Assembly (NCBI GenBank): GCA_964558665.1
Contig: CAZLFA010000034.1
Span: 1-41,071 of the forward strand
DNA length: 41,071 nucleotides
Source: CAZLFA01 sp964558665
Lineage (GTDB): Bacteria; Desulfobacterota; Syntrophia; Syntrophales; PHBD01
Direction of reading: 5' to 3'
Part shown: positions 7,114 to 15,448 of the stretch, in pieces
Layout of the letters: each line of letters starts with the position of its first letter
How positions within the stretch are numbered: the stretch's first letter is position 1
Position numbers and translations under genes: made by a program
Notes under the pieces: model-generated
Told to the model about the DNA's origin: nothing
Databases searched by the model: none
What the model saw: the letters and a program-made list of their open reading frames with translations, nothing else

Positions 7114-8184
7114 ATGCGGACGCTGCGATTTCATCCCTGCGGGAATTACAGGGAAAGATATGATGAAGAGCTGACGATCTTCGAGACGGATTTCGGCAGG
7201 GCCGCAATGCTCGTGGGCGCGCTGGTATTTTTTGGAGTGGTTCCCTTCGTCAGCAGCCCTTATCTCCTCTATGTCATTAACACCATCGGCATTGCGGCAA
7301 TGGCGGCCATCGGCCTCAACATCCTCATCGGATATACCGGCCAGATATCCCTGGGGCACGGCGCCTTCTTCGGTGTCGGGGCATATGCCGCGGGCGTCCT
7401 GGCTGCCGACTACAATCTGCCTTTTCTTGTTATCGTTCCCGCAGCGGGGCTGATCACCGCCATGGTGGGCATGGTTTTCGGCCTGCCGTCCGTAAGGCTG
7501 AAGGGGCTCTACCTGACGATTGCCACGCTGGCCGGCCAGTTCATCATCGAGTATGTCCTGGTGCACTGGGAATCGGTCACCAAGGGCACCATGGGCATCA
7601 CCCTGCCCAAGGCCGGCATCTTCGGATGGGAGATGAGCGGGGGCGTCCATTACTTCTTCGTGATCTTTATAACGATGTCTGTTCTGCTGTGGATGGCCGT
7701 GAACATCATGCGGACAAAGTACGGCAGGGCGTTCATTGCAATCCGCGACAACGACCGTGCGGCTGAAGGCATGGGCATCCCGATCTTCAGATACAAGCTG
7801 CTTGCATTCGGGATAAGCTCCTTTTACGCGGGAGTCGCCGGCGCGATCTTCGCCTTCTACATGGTCAGCATCACCACAGAACCGTTCAATTTGGCGCTGT
7901 CCGTGGAATACATAGCGATGGTCATCATCGGCGGCATGGGGAATATGTCGGGGGCAATCTTCGGCGCCCTTTTTATCACGTCGCTCAATGAGATTCTGCG
8001 CTGGGTGACCGATCTCATGATGAACATGGGCGTATTTTCCTCTTCCGGCCTTAACCTGGCGCCGCTGCGGGAATTTGTGTTCGGGCTGGCGATTGTTCTC
8101 TTTATACTTTTCGAGCCGCGGGGACTGGCCGAGGTGTGGCGCATCGTGCGCTCCAGCTTCCGGCTCTGGCCGTTCTCCTATTGA
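7114..8184 (+). CDS. livM: LivM-type ABC transporter permease
   Basis: Second membrane subunit, 356 residues with about nine hydrophobic segments. Diagnostic stretches are GLNILIGYTGQISLGHGAFFGVGAYAAG near residue 70, LPSVRLKGLYLTIATLAG, and GRAFIAIRDND, the cytoplasmic loop that contacts the ATPases, followed by VIIGGMGNMSGAIFGA. A hydrophilic head of about 25 residues precedes the first membrane segment. Two bases separate it from livH and nine from livF, so the genes are translated from one message. Confidence 0.93.
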   Translation: MRTLRFHPCGNYRERYDEELTIFETDFGRAAMLVGALVFFGVVPFVSSPYLLYVINTIGIAAMAAIGLNILIGYTGQISLGHGAFFGVGAYAAGVLAADYNLPFLVIVPAAGLITAMVGMVFGLPSVRLKGLYLTIATLAGQFIIEYVLVHWESVTKGTMGITLPKAGIFGWEMSGGVHYFFVIFITMSVLLWMAVNIMRTKYGRAFIAIRDNDRAAEGMGIPIFRYKLLAFGISSFYAGVAGAIFAFYMVSITTEPFNLALSVEYIAMVIIGGMGNMSGAIFGALFITSLNEILRWVTDLMMNMGVFSSSGLNLAPLREFVFGLAIVLFILFEPRGLAEVWRIVRSSFRLWPFSY

Positions 8185-8193
8185 GGTTGACAA

Positions 8194-8994
8194 ATGAGCG
8201 AGACGCTTCTGCAGATAAATAACATATCGGTTGTCTATTCAGACGTCATCCAGGTCCTGAAGGGCGTGTCACTGGCGATTGAACGCAACAGAATCGTGTG
8301 TCTGCTCGGCAGCAACGGCGCGGGCAAGACGACGACGCTGAAGGCGATATCCGGACTGCTGAAGCCGGAAAACGGCGAGGTGACGGACGGCACGATAATC
8401 TACGACGGGAAATCGATCCAGAACAAGGCTCCCGAAGAGATTACGCGCACGGGCATCATTCAGGTTCTGGAAGGGCGCCAGCCTTTCAAATACCTGACCA
8501 TCGAGGAAAACCTGAAGGTGGGTACGGCGACGAGATGGGGAAAACCGTATCGTCAGGATTTGGAGATGGTCTATCATTATTTCCCCGCTCTGCTGAAGCG
8601 CAGAAAGTCCCTGGCCGGATACTGCAGCGGCGGAGAACTGCAGATGCTTGTTATCGGCAGGGCTTTGATGGCGCATCCCCAACTGCTGCTTCTGGACGAG
8701 CCTTCGTTGGGTCTCGCTCCCCTGGTAGTTGCCGAGATCTTTCGCATCATCAAAAGAATTAACGAGGAGCAGTCGACGACGATCATGCTCGTGGAACAGA
8801 ATGCCCATATGGCCCTGCAGGTGGCCCACTTCGGATACATCATGGAGAATGGAAAGATCGTCATGGAAGGGATCTCGGCGGACCTTGTCGAGAATCCGGA
8901 CATAAAGGAGTTCTATCTGGGCATGGCGGCCTCGGGAAACGTGCGGTCGTACAAGAATGTTAAGTCGTATAAGCGCCGCAAACGCTGGCTATAG
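8194..8994 (+). CDS. livF: LivF-type ABC transporter ATPase
   Basis: Second ATPase of the importer, 266 residues. Walker A GSNGAGKT lies at 39-46, the signature CSGGEL at 144-149 and Walker B LLLLDEP at 164-170, with VEQNAHMAL at the switch histidine position, where Gln-Asn replaces the usual histidine as in many LivF proteins. After the normal LivF end the protein carries a short basic tail (YKNVKSYKRRKRWL) not needed for the fold. The PaaK-like ligase gene begins 38 bases downstream. Confidence 0.93.
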   Translation: MSETLLQINNISVVYSDVIQVLKGVSLAIERNRIVCLLGSNGAGKTTTLKAISGLLKPENGEVTDGTIIYDGKSIQNKAPEEITRTGIIQVLEGRQPFKYLTIEENLKVGTATRWGKPYRQDLEMVYHYFPALLKRRKSLAGYCSGGELQMLVIGRALMAHPQLLLLDEPSLGLAPLVVAEIFRIIKRINEEQSTTIMLVEQNAHMALQVAHFGYIMENGKIVMEGISADLVENPDIKEFYLGMAASGNVRSYKNVKSYKRRKRWL

Positions 8995-9032
8995 GGTGTG
9001 CTGTTGAAACACAAGTTCGGGAGGTTGATCTG

Positions 9033-10283
9033 ATGGAGAACAGATATTACGACAAGCGGGAGGCGATGAGCCGCGGGGGAAGAACCCTCAGCCAGGGCCG
9101 GAAGATTCAGCAGATGGTGAAGAGCGGCTATGAACGCTCGGCCGGTTTTAAGAAGATGCTGGACGGTCTGGGAATCAATCCCGCAGATATCCGGTCGGTC
9201 GGCAATATGGAGAAGCTTCCGGTCATAACAAGGGAGGCACTTGTCGGCCTCGAACAGAAGACCGTTCCCTATGGCGGCCTGGCGGATGACAGAGCGGATA
9301 TCGACAGGATATTCATCTCGCCGGGGCCGGTTTACGAGCCGCATCTTTCGGAAAGCGATCCCCTGTGGGCAAGAGCCTATCATGCGGCCGGCATCAGGAA
9401 AGGGGACATCGTGCTCAACGCCTTTTCCTACCACATGGTCGCTGCGGGGCTGACCTTTCACGGCGGGCTGAGGCACGTCGGCGCAACCGTTGTTCCTTCA
9501 GGAACGTCGGGTTCGGAGATACAGGTCCATCTGATCCGCGACCTGAAAGTAACCGCATACACGGGAACCCCGAGTTTCCTGATGGCCATCATCAGGAAGG
9601 CTGAAGAGCTGGGGCATGATTTCAAAAAGGATTTTCTTTTGAGAAAGGCCTCATTCGCGGCGGAGCCGCTGCTGCCTGCGGTAAGAGAGACCTTTGAAAA
9701 GCGTTACGGGATCGACACCTATCAGATGTACGGAGCCACAGAAGTTGGTGATGTCGCCTACGAATGCAGCGCCAAGGCGGGATGGCACATCTGCGAGGAG
9801 GTACTTGTCGAGATCGTCGATCCGCAGACGGGAAAAAAGGTTCCGGACGGACAACTGGGAGAAGTGGTGGTAACACGCTTCAATGATATTTTCTTCCTGA
9901 TGAGGTTCGGCACCGGCGACCTTTCCAGGATCATAACGGAAAAATGTCCGTGCGGGAGAACGTCTTTCCGCCTGCAGGGTATCGCAGGAAGGGTAGGGGA
10001 TGCCGTAAAGGTCCGGGGTATGTTCGTTGCCCCGAGCCAGTTGAAGAAGATCGAGGAGAAATTTCCGGGAATAAGGCTGCAGGCTGTCGTGAGCAGGAAA
10101 GGACACGCAGATCATCTGACTGTAAGGATTGAACATGCCGAATATGGTTCAGGATTAGAAGAATCGCTAAAGAAATACTTTAAAGAAATCTGCACCGTCA
10201 GGATAGACGCTCTCCAGGCCGTTGACAGGGGAACACTGAAACAGGACGACAAGCTGATAGTAGATCAGCGGTCCTGGAGCTGA
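9033..10283 (+). CDS. phenylacetate-CoA ligase-like adenylating enzyme (PaaK family)
   Basis: Predicted CoA ligase acting on an aryl or other small carboxylic acid. The 416-residue product has family length and features: YGATE at about 233, FGTGDLSRI, the zinc-site-like cysteines in CPCGRT, and a C-terminal subdomain GRVGDAVKVRGMFVAPSQL. The phosphate-binding loop, normally (S/T)SG(S/T)TGxP, reads SPGPVYEP near residue 96, as in a divergent branch of the family, so substrate and even activity need caution. Last gene of the operon; GGGAGG lies upstream of the ATG. With the Phe leader in front of the operon, an aromatic acid is an attractive substrate. Confidence 0.82.
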   Translation: MENRYYDKREAMSRGGRTLSQGRKIQQMVKSGYERSAGFKKMLDGLGINPADIRSVGNMEKLPVITREALVGLEQKTVPYGGLADDRADIDRIFISPGPVYEPHLSESDPLWARAYHAAGIRKGDIVLNAFSYHMVAAGLTFHGGLRHVGATVVPSGTSGSEIQVHLIRDLKVTAYTGTPSFLMAIIRKAEELGHDFKKDFLLRKASFAAEPLLPAVRETFEKRYGIDTYQMYGATEVGDVAYECSAKAGWHICEEVLVEIVDPQTGKKVPDGQLGEVVVTRFNDIFFLMRFGTGDLSRIITEKCPCGRTSFRLQGIAGRVGDAVKVRGMFVAPSQLKKIEEKFPGIRLQAVVSRKGHADHLTVRIEHAEYGSGLEESLKKYFKEICTVRIDALQAVDRGTLKQDDKLIVDQRSWS

Positions 10284-10314
10284 TGTCCTGTTCAAGATGA
10301 ATGGAGTCAGCGGT

Positions 10315-10710
10315 TTACGGTGAAAGAACCATTACTTTAGACTGACTGGGTACCAGGTCTGCGCCGGGGCAGTTGGTATTGTTCTGCAGCGACATGCTGG
10401 TCATTCTGGTGGCAGGCATCCCGCCGACAAGAAAAGTGAAAGCAGCAGTAATATTTCTTTTCGGCCCCATCACCGTGCCGGATGCAACACCTGTATTAAC
10501 GCCGGCGTTATCGCCGTTTGTCAGGGGAACAACAGTACTCATGTTGTGGGCCGGGGCGCAGCTGAACAGAACGTTGTATACCGCCGGCGTGCCCATCATC
10601 TGTGTGGAAGTGTTGGGATAAGGTGTCGGGATCGGTCCCGCAGGCGTCGGCGTCAGGCAGACATCCGGAAATCCCATGGCCGTGCCTCCCAATTGAGCAT
10701 TTGCAAACAT
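10315..10710 (-). CDS. DUF4150 PAAR-like spike tip protein
   Basis: PAAR-like protein expected to sharpen the tip of the VgrG spike encoded at the start of this operon. In 131 residues, the DUF4150 pattern is visible: FPDVCLTPTPAGPIPTPYPN near the N terminus, then GDNAGVNTGVASGTVMGP and FLVGGMPATRMTS. The protein ends directly after the domain, so no toxin is fused here, unlike many DUF4150 effectors. AGGAGG lies ten bases before the ATG. Last gene of the minus-strand module, convergent with the PaaK-like gene 31 bases away; no clear terminator is seen between them. Confidence 0.85.
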   Translation of the reverse strand: MFANAQLGGTAMGFPDVCLTPTPAGPIPTPYPNTSTQMMGTPAVYNVLFSCAPAHNMSTVVPLTNGDNAGVNTGVASGTVMGPKRNITAAFTFLVGGMPATRMTSMSLQNNTNCPGADLVPSQSKVMVLSP

Positions 10711-10724
10711 GATTGTAGTTCCTC

Positions 10725-11375
10725 CTATCCGACGTGGATCTGTTCCCCGTCCAGTTTTACAAGTTCCCGTGCGTTGATTACGGCATTCTTGCCGCGCAGG
10801 TTGAGCAGTTTCTCCGCTCTGTGGTCAATATTCTCAGCCCGCATCTGATCAGTTTCCTCGACGAAACGATAGGAGCGCTTCACCCTCTGGTATATGCGGT
10901 CGAGAAGCGAATCGAAACTGCCGGCAAACAGTTTTATTTTTTCAAGTGAAGCTTGAAGAATGGTTCCTGTTATCGAGGTATTCTGAACAGTAAGGTCGGC
11001 GGATAAAGCCTGTACATCGAGTTCTGCGGAAGTCATGGAAATCTTGCCCGCTGAGGCAAGTCCTACCCCGTCCCTCGCATCAATGGAAAAGCGGCCGGCA
11101 TCAAGGAGCAGCTTAAGGTCTCCATCGACGGAAATAGTGGCGGCGGTGCCTTTCCCGCGTTCAAGAACGGCCAGGATATAAGCATTGTCGCCATCTGCCG
11201 TGCAGAAGAGTACCATATCTCCTGTCTCAGGCTCAATCAGACAACTGACTGCCCGCTGGGCTTTATAGACGCCGAAATCGCTCCTGACGAGAAGATTATT
11301 TTTTTCGTCGGAAGAAACTGTTCCATAATCCTGGTACAGATCTTCACGTTTGTGACATACAGCTATGTTTTTCAT
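10725..11375 (-). CDS. DUF3540 protein of the VgrG module
   Basis: A 216-residue protein matching the DUF3540 type found beside VgrG, DUF2169 and DUF4150 genes. The N-terminal part contains FGVYKAQRAVSCLIEPETGDMVLF, resembling the small beta barrel at the base of spike proteins. The middle, rich in short beta repeats (SVDGDLKLLLDAGRFSIDA and onward), looks like a beta-helical stretch, and the basic helical C terminus (DRIYQRVKRSYRFVEE) is typical. Biochemical role is unproven; a spike or adaptor part is inferred. GGGAGG precedes the ATG. Fifteen bases separate it from the DUF4150 gene. Confidence 0.8.
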   Translation of the reverse strand: MKNIAVCHKREDLYQDYGTVSSDEKNNLLVRSDFGVYKAQRAVSCLIEPETGDMVLFCTADGDNAYILAVLERGKGTAATISVDGDLKLLLDAGRFSIDARDGVGLASAGKISMTSAELDVQALSADLTVQNTSITGTILQASLEKIKLFAGSFDSLLDRIYQRVKRSYRFVEETDQMRAENIDHRAEKLLNLRGKNAVINARELVKLDGEQIHVG

Positions 11376-11391
11376 GGGTGTTTACCTCCCG

Positions 11392-12495
11392 TTAATGTTT
11401 CTTATCATGATGGTGCCGGCGATGGTGGTGTTCGGCGTGAGACGGGTGCGGTTTCCATTGTTCCGCCTCAGCCAGATCGGTATCGTCTCCCAGGGCCATC
11501 TCCCAATTCGATCCTTCCCAGAGAGTCTTCTCTTGCTTGATACGGTGCAGCTTGGTGCGAAATAGATTGGCAGAGGTCATATCGGCCCCGCTCAGATCGC
11601 TGCGTGAGAGATCGGCATAAGTCAGATCCGCGCCCGCAAAGACGGCGCCGCGGCAGATTGCGTCATTCATGATGCATTGCTGCATGTTGGCTTTGGTAAA
11701 GTCGGTCAGCAGCATGTTGGCGCCCGGAAAAAGCGATTGATATAAGTATGCGCCGCGCAGGCTCGTTCTGGTCATATTGGTGCCGATAAACAGTGCATTG
11801 CCGGCCCTGGAGCCGTCCAGCTTCGCCTCAGAAAGATCGGCATCCTTGAAATTGCACTGAGTCAGGTCTGCATTCCTTAGGTCGCATCCGGTAAGGTTGG
11901 CCTTTGTCAGTTGGCAGAGAGGCAGGTGAATCCCCTGCAGTTGCTTGCCTGAAAAATCGGTCTCCAGCAGAACAGCGGCTTGAAAAGACGCCCCCTGAAG
12001 ATTTGACTCGGTCAGATCGGCTTTCATGAGCAATGTCTGCTTCAGTATGGCTTCACTTAGATTCAGACCGCGTGTCGCCCCTTCCGTAATGGTGGTGCGG
12101 TCAAGCAGTGCCCGCGACAGGTCGGCGTTCTCGAGATTGGGTTTAACAATAACCGCTATGGTCATATTCGCTCCCTGCAGTGAGGTGCCGGATAGATCCG
12201 GTTCATTGAGGGTGGCAAGGACAAGATAAGCGTTGTTCAGGCAGGCATCTTTGAGAATCCCTTTTTCAATTAACGTATGGTGCATATTGACGCCGCACAT
12301 GTCTGCACCTGTGAAATCAGGCTGGTAAAAAATCGATTCCTTAAGCGTTGCATCGCGGAGATTTGCATTGCGAAATACGACCTCCTCGAAAACGCCTCCG
12401 GACAGATTGGCGCCGGACAGGTCCAGTCCGGACAGATCAATTTTCGAAATCACTTCGCCGCACTGGATGAGTTCAGTCAATTCAGCCTTGTTCAC
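11392..12495 (-). CDS. pentapeptide-repeat protein of the VgrG module
   Basis: About 367 residues built almost entirely of A(D/N)LXX pentapeptide repeats, for example LDLSGANLSG near the start and AGADLTYADLSRSDLSGAD near the end, which fold as a right-handed square beta helix. The tail is a His-rich basic segment (HPSHAEHHHRRHHHDKKH) that could bind metal or be merely disordered. Start uncertain: GTG 12495 has GGA five bases upstream and overlaps the preceding small gene by 14 bases; ATG 12516 is the alternative, and an open frame extends to 12594. Its role is unknown; a scaffold for spike assembly or effector loading is possible. Confidence 0.8.
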   Translation of the reverse strand: MNKAELTELIQCGEVISKIDLSGLDLSGANLSGGVFEEVVFRNANLRDATLKESIFYQPDFTGADMCGVNMHHTLIEKGILKDACLNNAYLVLATLNEPDLSGTSLQGANMTIAVIVKPNLENADLSRALLDRTTITEGATRGLNLSEAILKQTLLMKADLTESNLQGASFQAAVLLETDFSGKQLQGIHLPLCQLTKANLTGCDLRNADLTQCNFKDADLSEAKLDGSRAGNALFIGTNMTRTSLRGAYLYQSLFPGANMLLTDFTKANMQQCIMNDAICRGAVFAGADLTYADLSRSDLSGADMTSANLFRTKLHRIKQEKTLWEGSNWEMALGDDTDLAEAEQWKPHPSHAEHHHRRHHHDKKH

Positions 12496-12751
12496 GTTCT
12501 TCCCCGGTTTCTGCATCGGCAGGCTGTCTTGTAATAAGACCCGACTGTTCCATTTTTTCGATAATTCCCTGAATAATTTTATACGAGCTGACAAAACCCT
12601 CTACCGGCATTATTATGCGCTGGCGGAAGGCCATCTGTGGTTTGTTGTCCTCACCGCGCGGTCCGGGGACAATGCTCATCAAATCGATCCGTATGACCCC
12701 TCCTTCAAGTACGATGCTGCTGATGCCGTCGGCAAATATCTCCTGTTCCAT
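12482..12751 (-). CDS. small conserved-looking protein in the VgrG module
   Basis: An 89-residue protein of unknown function. It starts MEQEIFADGISSIVLEGGVIRIDL and continues with a beta-rich core (RQRIIMPVEGFVSSYKIIQGIIEKM) and an acidic tail. The pattern of two strands followed by an R-I-I-M strand and an amphipathic helix resembles the DUF3467 type of small proteins, but this is a weak visual likeness. AGGAAAGGA precedes the ATG. It sits between two pentapeptide-repeat genes, overlapping the start of the downstream one, so it is probably a genuine member of the module. Confidence 0.7.
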   Translation of the reverse strand: MEQEIFADGISSIVLEGGVIRIDLMSIVPGPRGEDNKPQMAFRQRIIMPVEGFVSSYKIIQGIIEKMEQSGLITRQPADAETGEEREQG

Positions 12752-12769
12752 AATATCCTTTCCTGTTTA

Positions 12770-15430
12770 TCATTCATGAGTCTTAACAGGTTTCCAGGCA
12801 ATCATCCTTGTCTTTTTCAGATTGGCATGACGGAAATCGGTATGCCTGTCACCCTTTGACTTTTCAAAATCTACTTCGTAAAGATTGGCGCCATAAAAAG
12901 ATGAGCCGTGAAATCGTGCCTTGCGCAGGGAACCCTGCATGAGATTAATGGAAACAAGGCTGGCCCCCGTCAGATCGGCCTTTTCTAATTTCGTTCCCTT
13001 GGCCACCGCCTGGTGCAGATTCCCTTTATGTATATTGCACTGGCTGAGATCGGCATTATTGAGGCTTGCTTTTTCAAAAGAACATCCTTCCAGATTCGTT
13101 CCCCGAAGATTTGCCTTGTCCAGTTTTGCGCCCTGGAAATTCGCGCCTGCGAAGTTTGAATCTTTTACGACACGCAGATTTTCCAGGACGGCCTCTTTAA
13201 AGGAAGCTCCTTCTCCCTGTGCAGTCACAAATGTGGCCGATGACAGCTTTGCTTTGTTGAAGTCAACTCCGCTGAGGTCGGTTTCGATGAAAGTCCCTTG
13301 TGTGAGATCAGCCCCGGTAAGGCGCAGTCCTTTGAGGTCAGACGAGATGAAGAGAAGCTGGGGGGCGGTTACACCGGACAGGTCCGTGTTGTGAAAAATG
13401 CATTCGCTCAGGTCGACTCCGTTTAAATTAGCCCCGTTGAACTTTGCACCGGAGAGGTCCGATTTGGCAAGTACCGCATCGTGCATGTCGAGTCCGCCGG
13501 AGAAGTCGGCGTCTTTCAGTATGGCACGGCCGATGTTGGCCCCGCAAAACTTCGCACCGGCACATTTTACTCTTGTGAGGTTTGCTCCGGCGAGAACGGC
13601 GTTGCTGAAGTCTGCACCCGTCAGATCGGAGTCTGTAAAATTTACCCCCTCAAGAATAGCATCGTGGAAATCTGCCTTTGTCAGAATCAGGTTGGATAGA
13701 TCAGCGCCGGTCAGATCTGCCCTTGCAAAGCTGTCTTCGGCTGCATAACCGGATACGACAAAAGTTCTGAGCGCCATGGCATCTACATGAGAGAGTTCCG
13801 GGGCCGGTGGAAAATGCTGTGCATATTTTCGGTAAGTCGCCAGCAATTCTTCCTCCGTCATGCGCAGCTTTCGCTCAAACTCCGGATCGGCAAGCAGTTT
13901 GTCCAGTTCCCGGTTGGTTTGGCCATGAAATTTCAACTGAGCCTGCATCTGTTTCATTTTCCGGATCTGCTCGTCGGCTGAAAACTTCGGCCGGCCGCCC
14001 TGCTGTTTTTTTGCCTCCGCAACCATCTGATCGTAGTTCATTCCCTGTTTTGAACAGAGCTCCCGCATCTGCTTTTCGATCTCCGCCTGCTTCAATTCGG
14101 CATCTGCAAGGGTTTTTTTCTTGATTTCCTCGATCTCAAGCAGCGTTGCATCCAGTTTCTCCAAGTTGGGAGGCGGCGGATCGGGCGGCATAGCAGCCGG
14201 GAGGTAATCGTCGGGATTCATTCCCAGCCTGGCAATATTCTCACGCGCCTCGGCCAGTTTCTTTTCTGCACGCGCTGTCATATTCTTGCGAAGCAGGTCT
14301 TCCCTGGAGAGAATCTGTTCCATTTCCGCCAGCTCATCGGGAGTGCCCGCCATTTCAGGGATAACCGGCAGCAGATCGCTGTCACGCAGCGAATGAACAG
14401 CTCCCATGTCCTTGTCGAGTCTCTTTCCCACAACGTCGCAATAATGCTCCAGCGCCTTCGGCTCACCCATCTTTTCGGCTGCTGCCAGGATGATTGAGAT
14501 GTCATCGGCGTCATCCGTCGTAATTTCGACGCCGCCGCGAAATATCAGTATTCCTTTTTTGGCCTCCGGAAAAAGGTGGACTGTTTCCGGTCGCATGGAT
14601 ATCTCTTCCAGTGATCCCGGGTCACCTGTCGTACGCCGTATAAAGCAGCGGGCCGTCAGGCCGGGAAGCCGTCCCGAGAGCACCGGGTGTTCAGAATGCA
14701 TGTGTTCGAGTGTGAAGGACTCATTGCCGGTGAAATACCCTTCAATCCACTGGTCTTCAGGGGCGGTGTTGAAAAAAGTCGGGTCCATGTCCGCGGCGTA
14801 ACCGGGAAAGCGCGTTTCGAGCCACTCATTGTCATAAGTTCCGGACTTGCGTGACCGTTGCGGCCAGGTTATATCTATCGGGGAAAAGCCGGCAGGAACC
14901 GGCCTGTCATCAGGGGAACCGACCAGCGCATCCGGGGTTTCTATGTTGGGCAAAGGATGGATCTTTTTCCCGTTTTCCACAACAATCGGGGCATATCCTT
15001 TGCCGACGGGATTCAGGCTGTATCCGTCTCCGCCAAAAGCATTCCGCCAGGTCAGGGGCATTGTTCTGAACGGCTCATGTTGGGAAATGCCGCCCAGCGG
15101 TGTCCAGTAGCGGTTACCGAAAACAAAGAGTGTTTTAGCAACACTGCCGATCTTTACAGTGACCGGGCAGGCGGGGAGCGGCTTCCCGGCCGGTGTATGA
15201 CAGGCGCCGCTGACAAGCGCTTCGCCGCGCGGCTTCGGCATACCCATGTCCAGGATGGCATCCTTACCGAGTTGTTCGGCTGCCAGTTTCCACATGGCGA
15301 CTTCGGAAAGTATGGCCGGCGGGTTGTCGAAGGGGAACAGCATAAAGACAGCAGGGAATAAGAAACATTGTCCCGCTGCTTCATAAACTTTGAACTGCAG
15401 GCTCAGTTTTTGAGGTTTGATGATCTTCAT
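12770..15430 (-). CDS. DUF2169 adaptor fused to pentapeptide repeats
   Basis: An 886-residue fusion. Residues 1 to about 300 match DUF2169 (WRNAFGGDGYSLNPVGKGY, NIETPDALVGSPDDRPVPAGFSPI split across positions 130-205), the domain of chaperone/adaptor proteins that load PAAR-type effectors on VgrG. Residues about 370-560 are charged and helical with coiled-coil character and a proline-rich joint. From about 570 to the end run pentapeptide repeats. Fused and separate pentapeptide proteins in one operon suggest that the repeat helix has a structural role here. It starts 18 bases after vgrG, with GGGA before the ATG. Confidence 0.88.
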   Translation of the reverse strand: MKIIKPQKLSLQFKVYEAAGQCFLFPAVFMLFPFDNPPAILSEVAMWKLAAEQLGKDAILDMGMPKPRGEALVSGACHTPAGKPLPACPVTVKIGSVAKTLFVFGNRYWTPLGGISQHEPFRTMPLTWRNAFGGDGYSLNPVGKGYAPIVVENGKKIHPLPNIETPDALVGSPDDRPVPAGFSPIDITWPQRSRKSGTYDNEWLETRFPGYAADMDPTFFNTAPEDQWIEGYFTGNESFTLEHMHSEHPVLSGRLPGLTARCFIRRTTGDPGSLEEISMRPETVHLFPEAKKGILIFRGGVEITTDDADDISIILAAAEKMGEPKALEHYCDVVGKRLDKDMGAVHSLRDSDLLPVIPEMAGTPDELAEMEQILSREDLLRKNMTARAEKKLAEARENIARLGMNPDDYLPAAMPPDPPPPNLEKLDATLLEIEEIKKKTLADAELKQAEIEKQMRELCSKQGMNYDQMVAEAKKQQGGRPKFSADEQIRKMKQMQAQLKFHGQTNRELDKLLADPEFERKLRMTEEELLATYRKYAQHFPPAPELSHVDAMALRTFVVSGYAAEDSFARADLTGADLSNLILTKADFHDAILEGVNFTDSDLTGADFSNAVLAGANLTRVKCAGAKFCGANIGRAILKDADFSGGLDMHDAVLAKSDLSGAKFNGANLNGVDLSECIFHNTDLSGVTAPQLLFISSDLKGLRLTGADLTQGTFIETDLSGVDFNKAKLSSATFVTAQGEGASFKEAVLENLRVVKDSNFAGANFQGAKLDKANLRGTNLEGCSFEKASLNNADLSQCNIHKGNLHQAVAKGTKLEKADLTGASLVSINLMQGSLRKARFHGSSFYGANLYEVDFEKSKGDRHTDFRHANLKKTRMIAWKPVKTHE

Positions 15431-15448
15431 TTAGGTGTCCCGCTGTAA

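Noticed and set aside
7072..8193. Long minus-strand open frame of 373 codons opposite livM
   Set aside because: It lies fully antisense to a clear permease gene; its translation is rich in His, Arg, Gln and Asp with no family features, as expected from the opposite strand of a GC-biased coding region.
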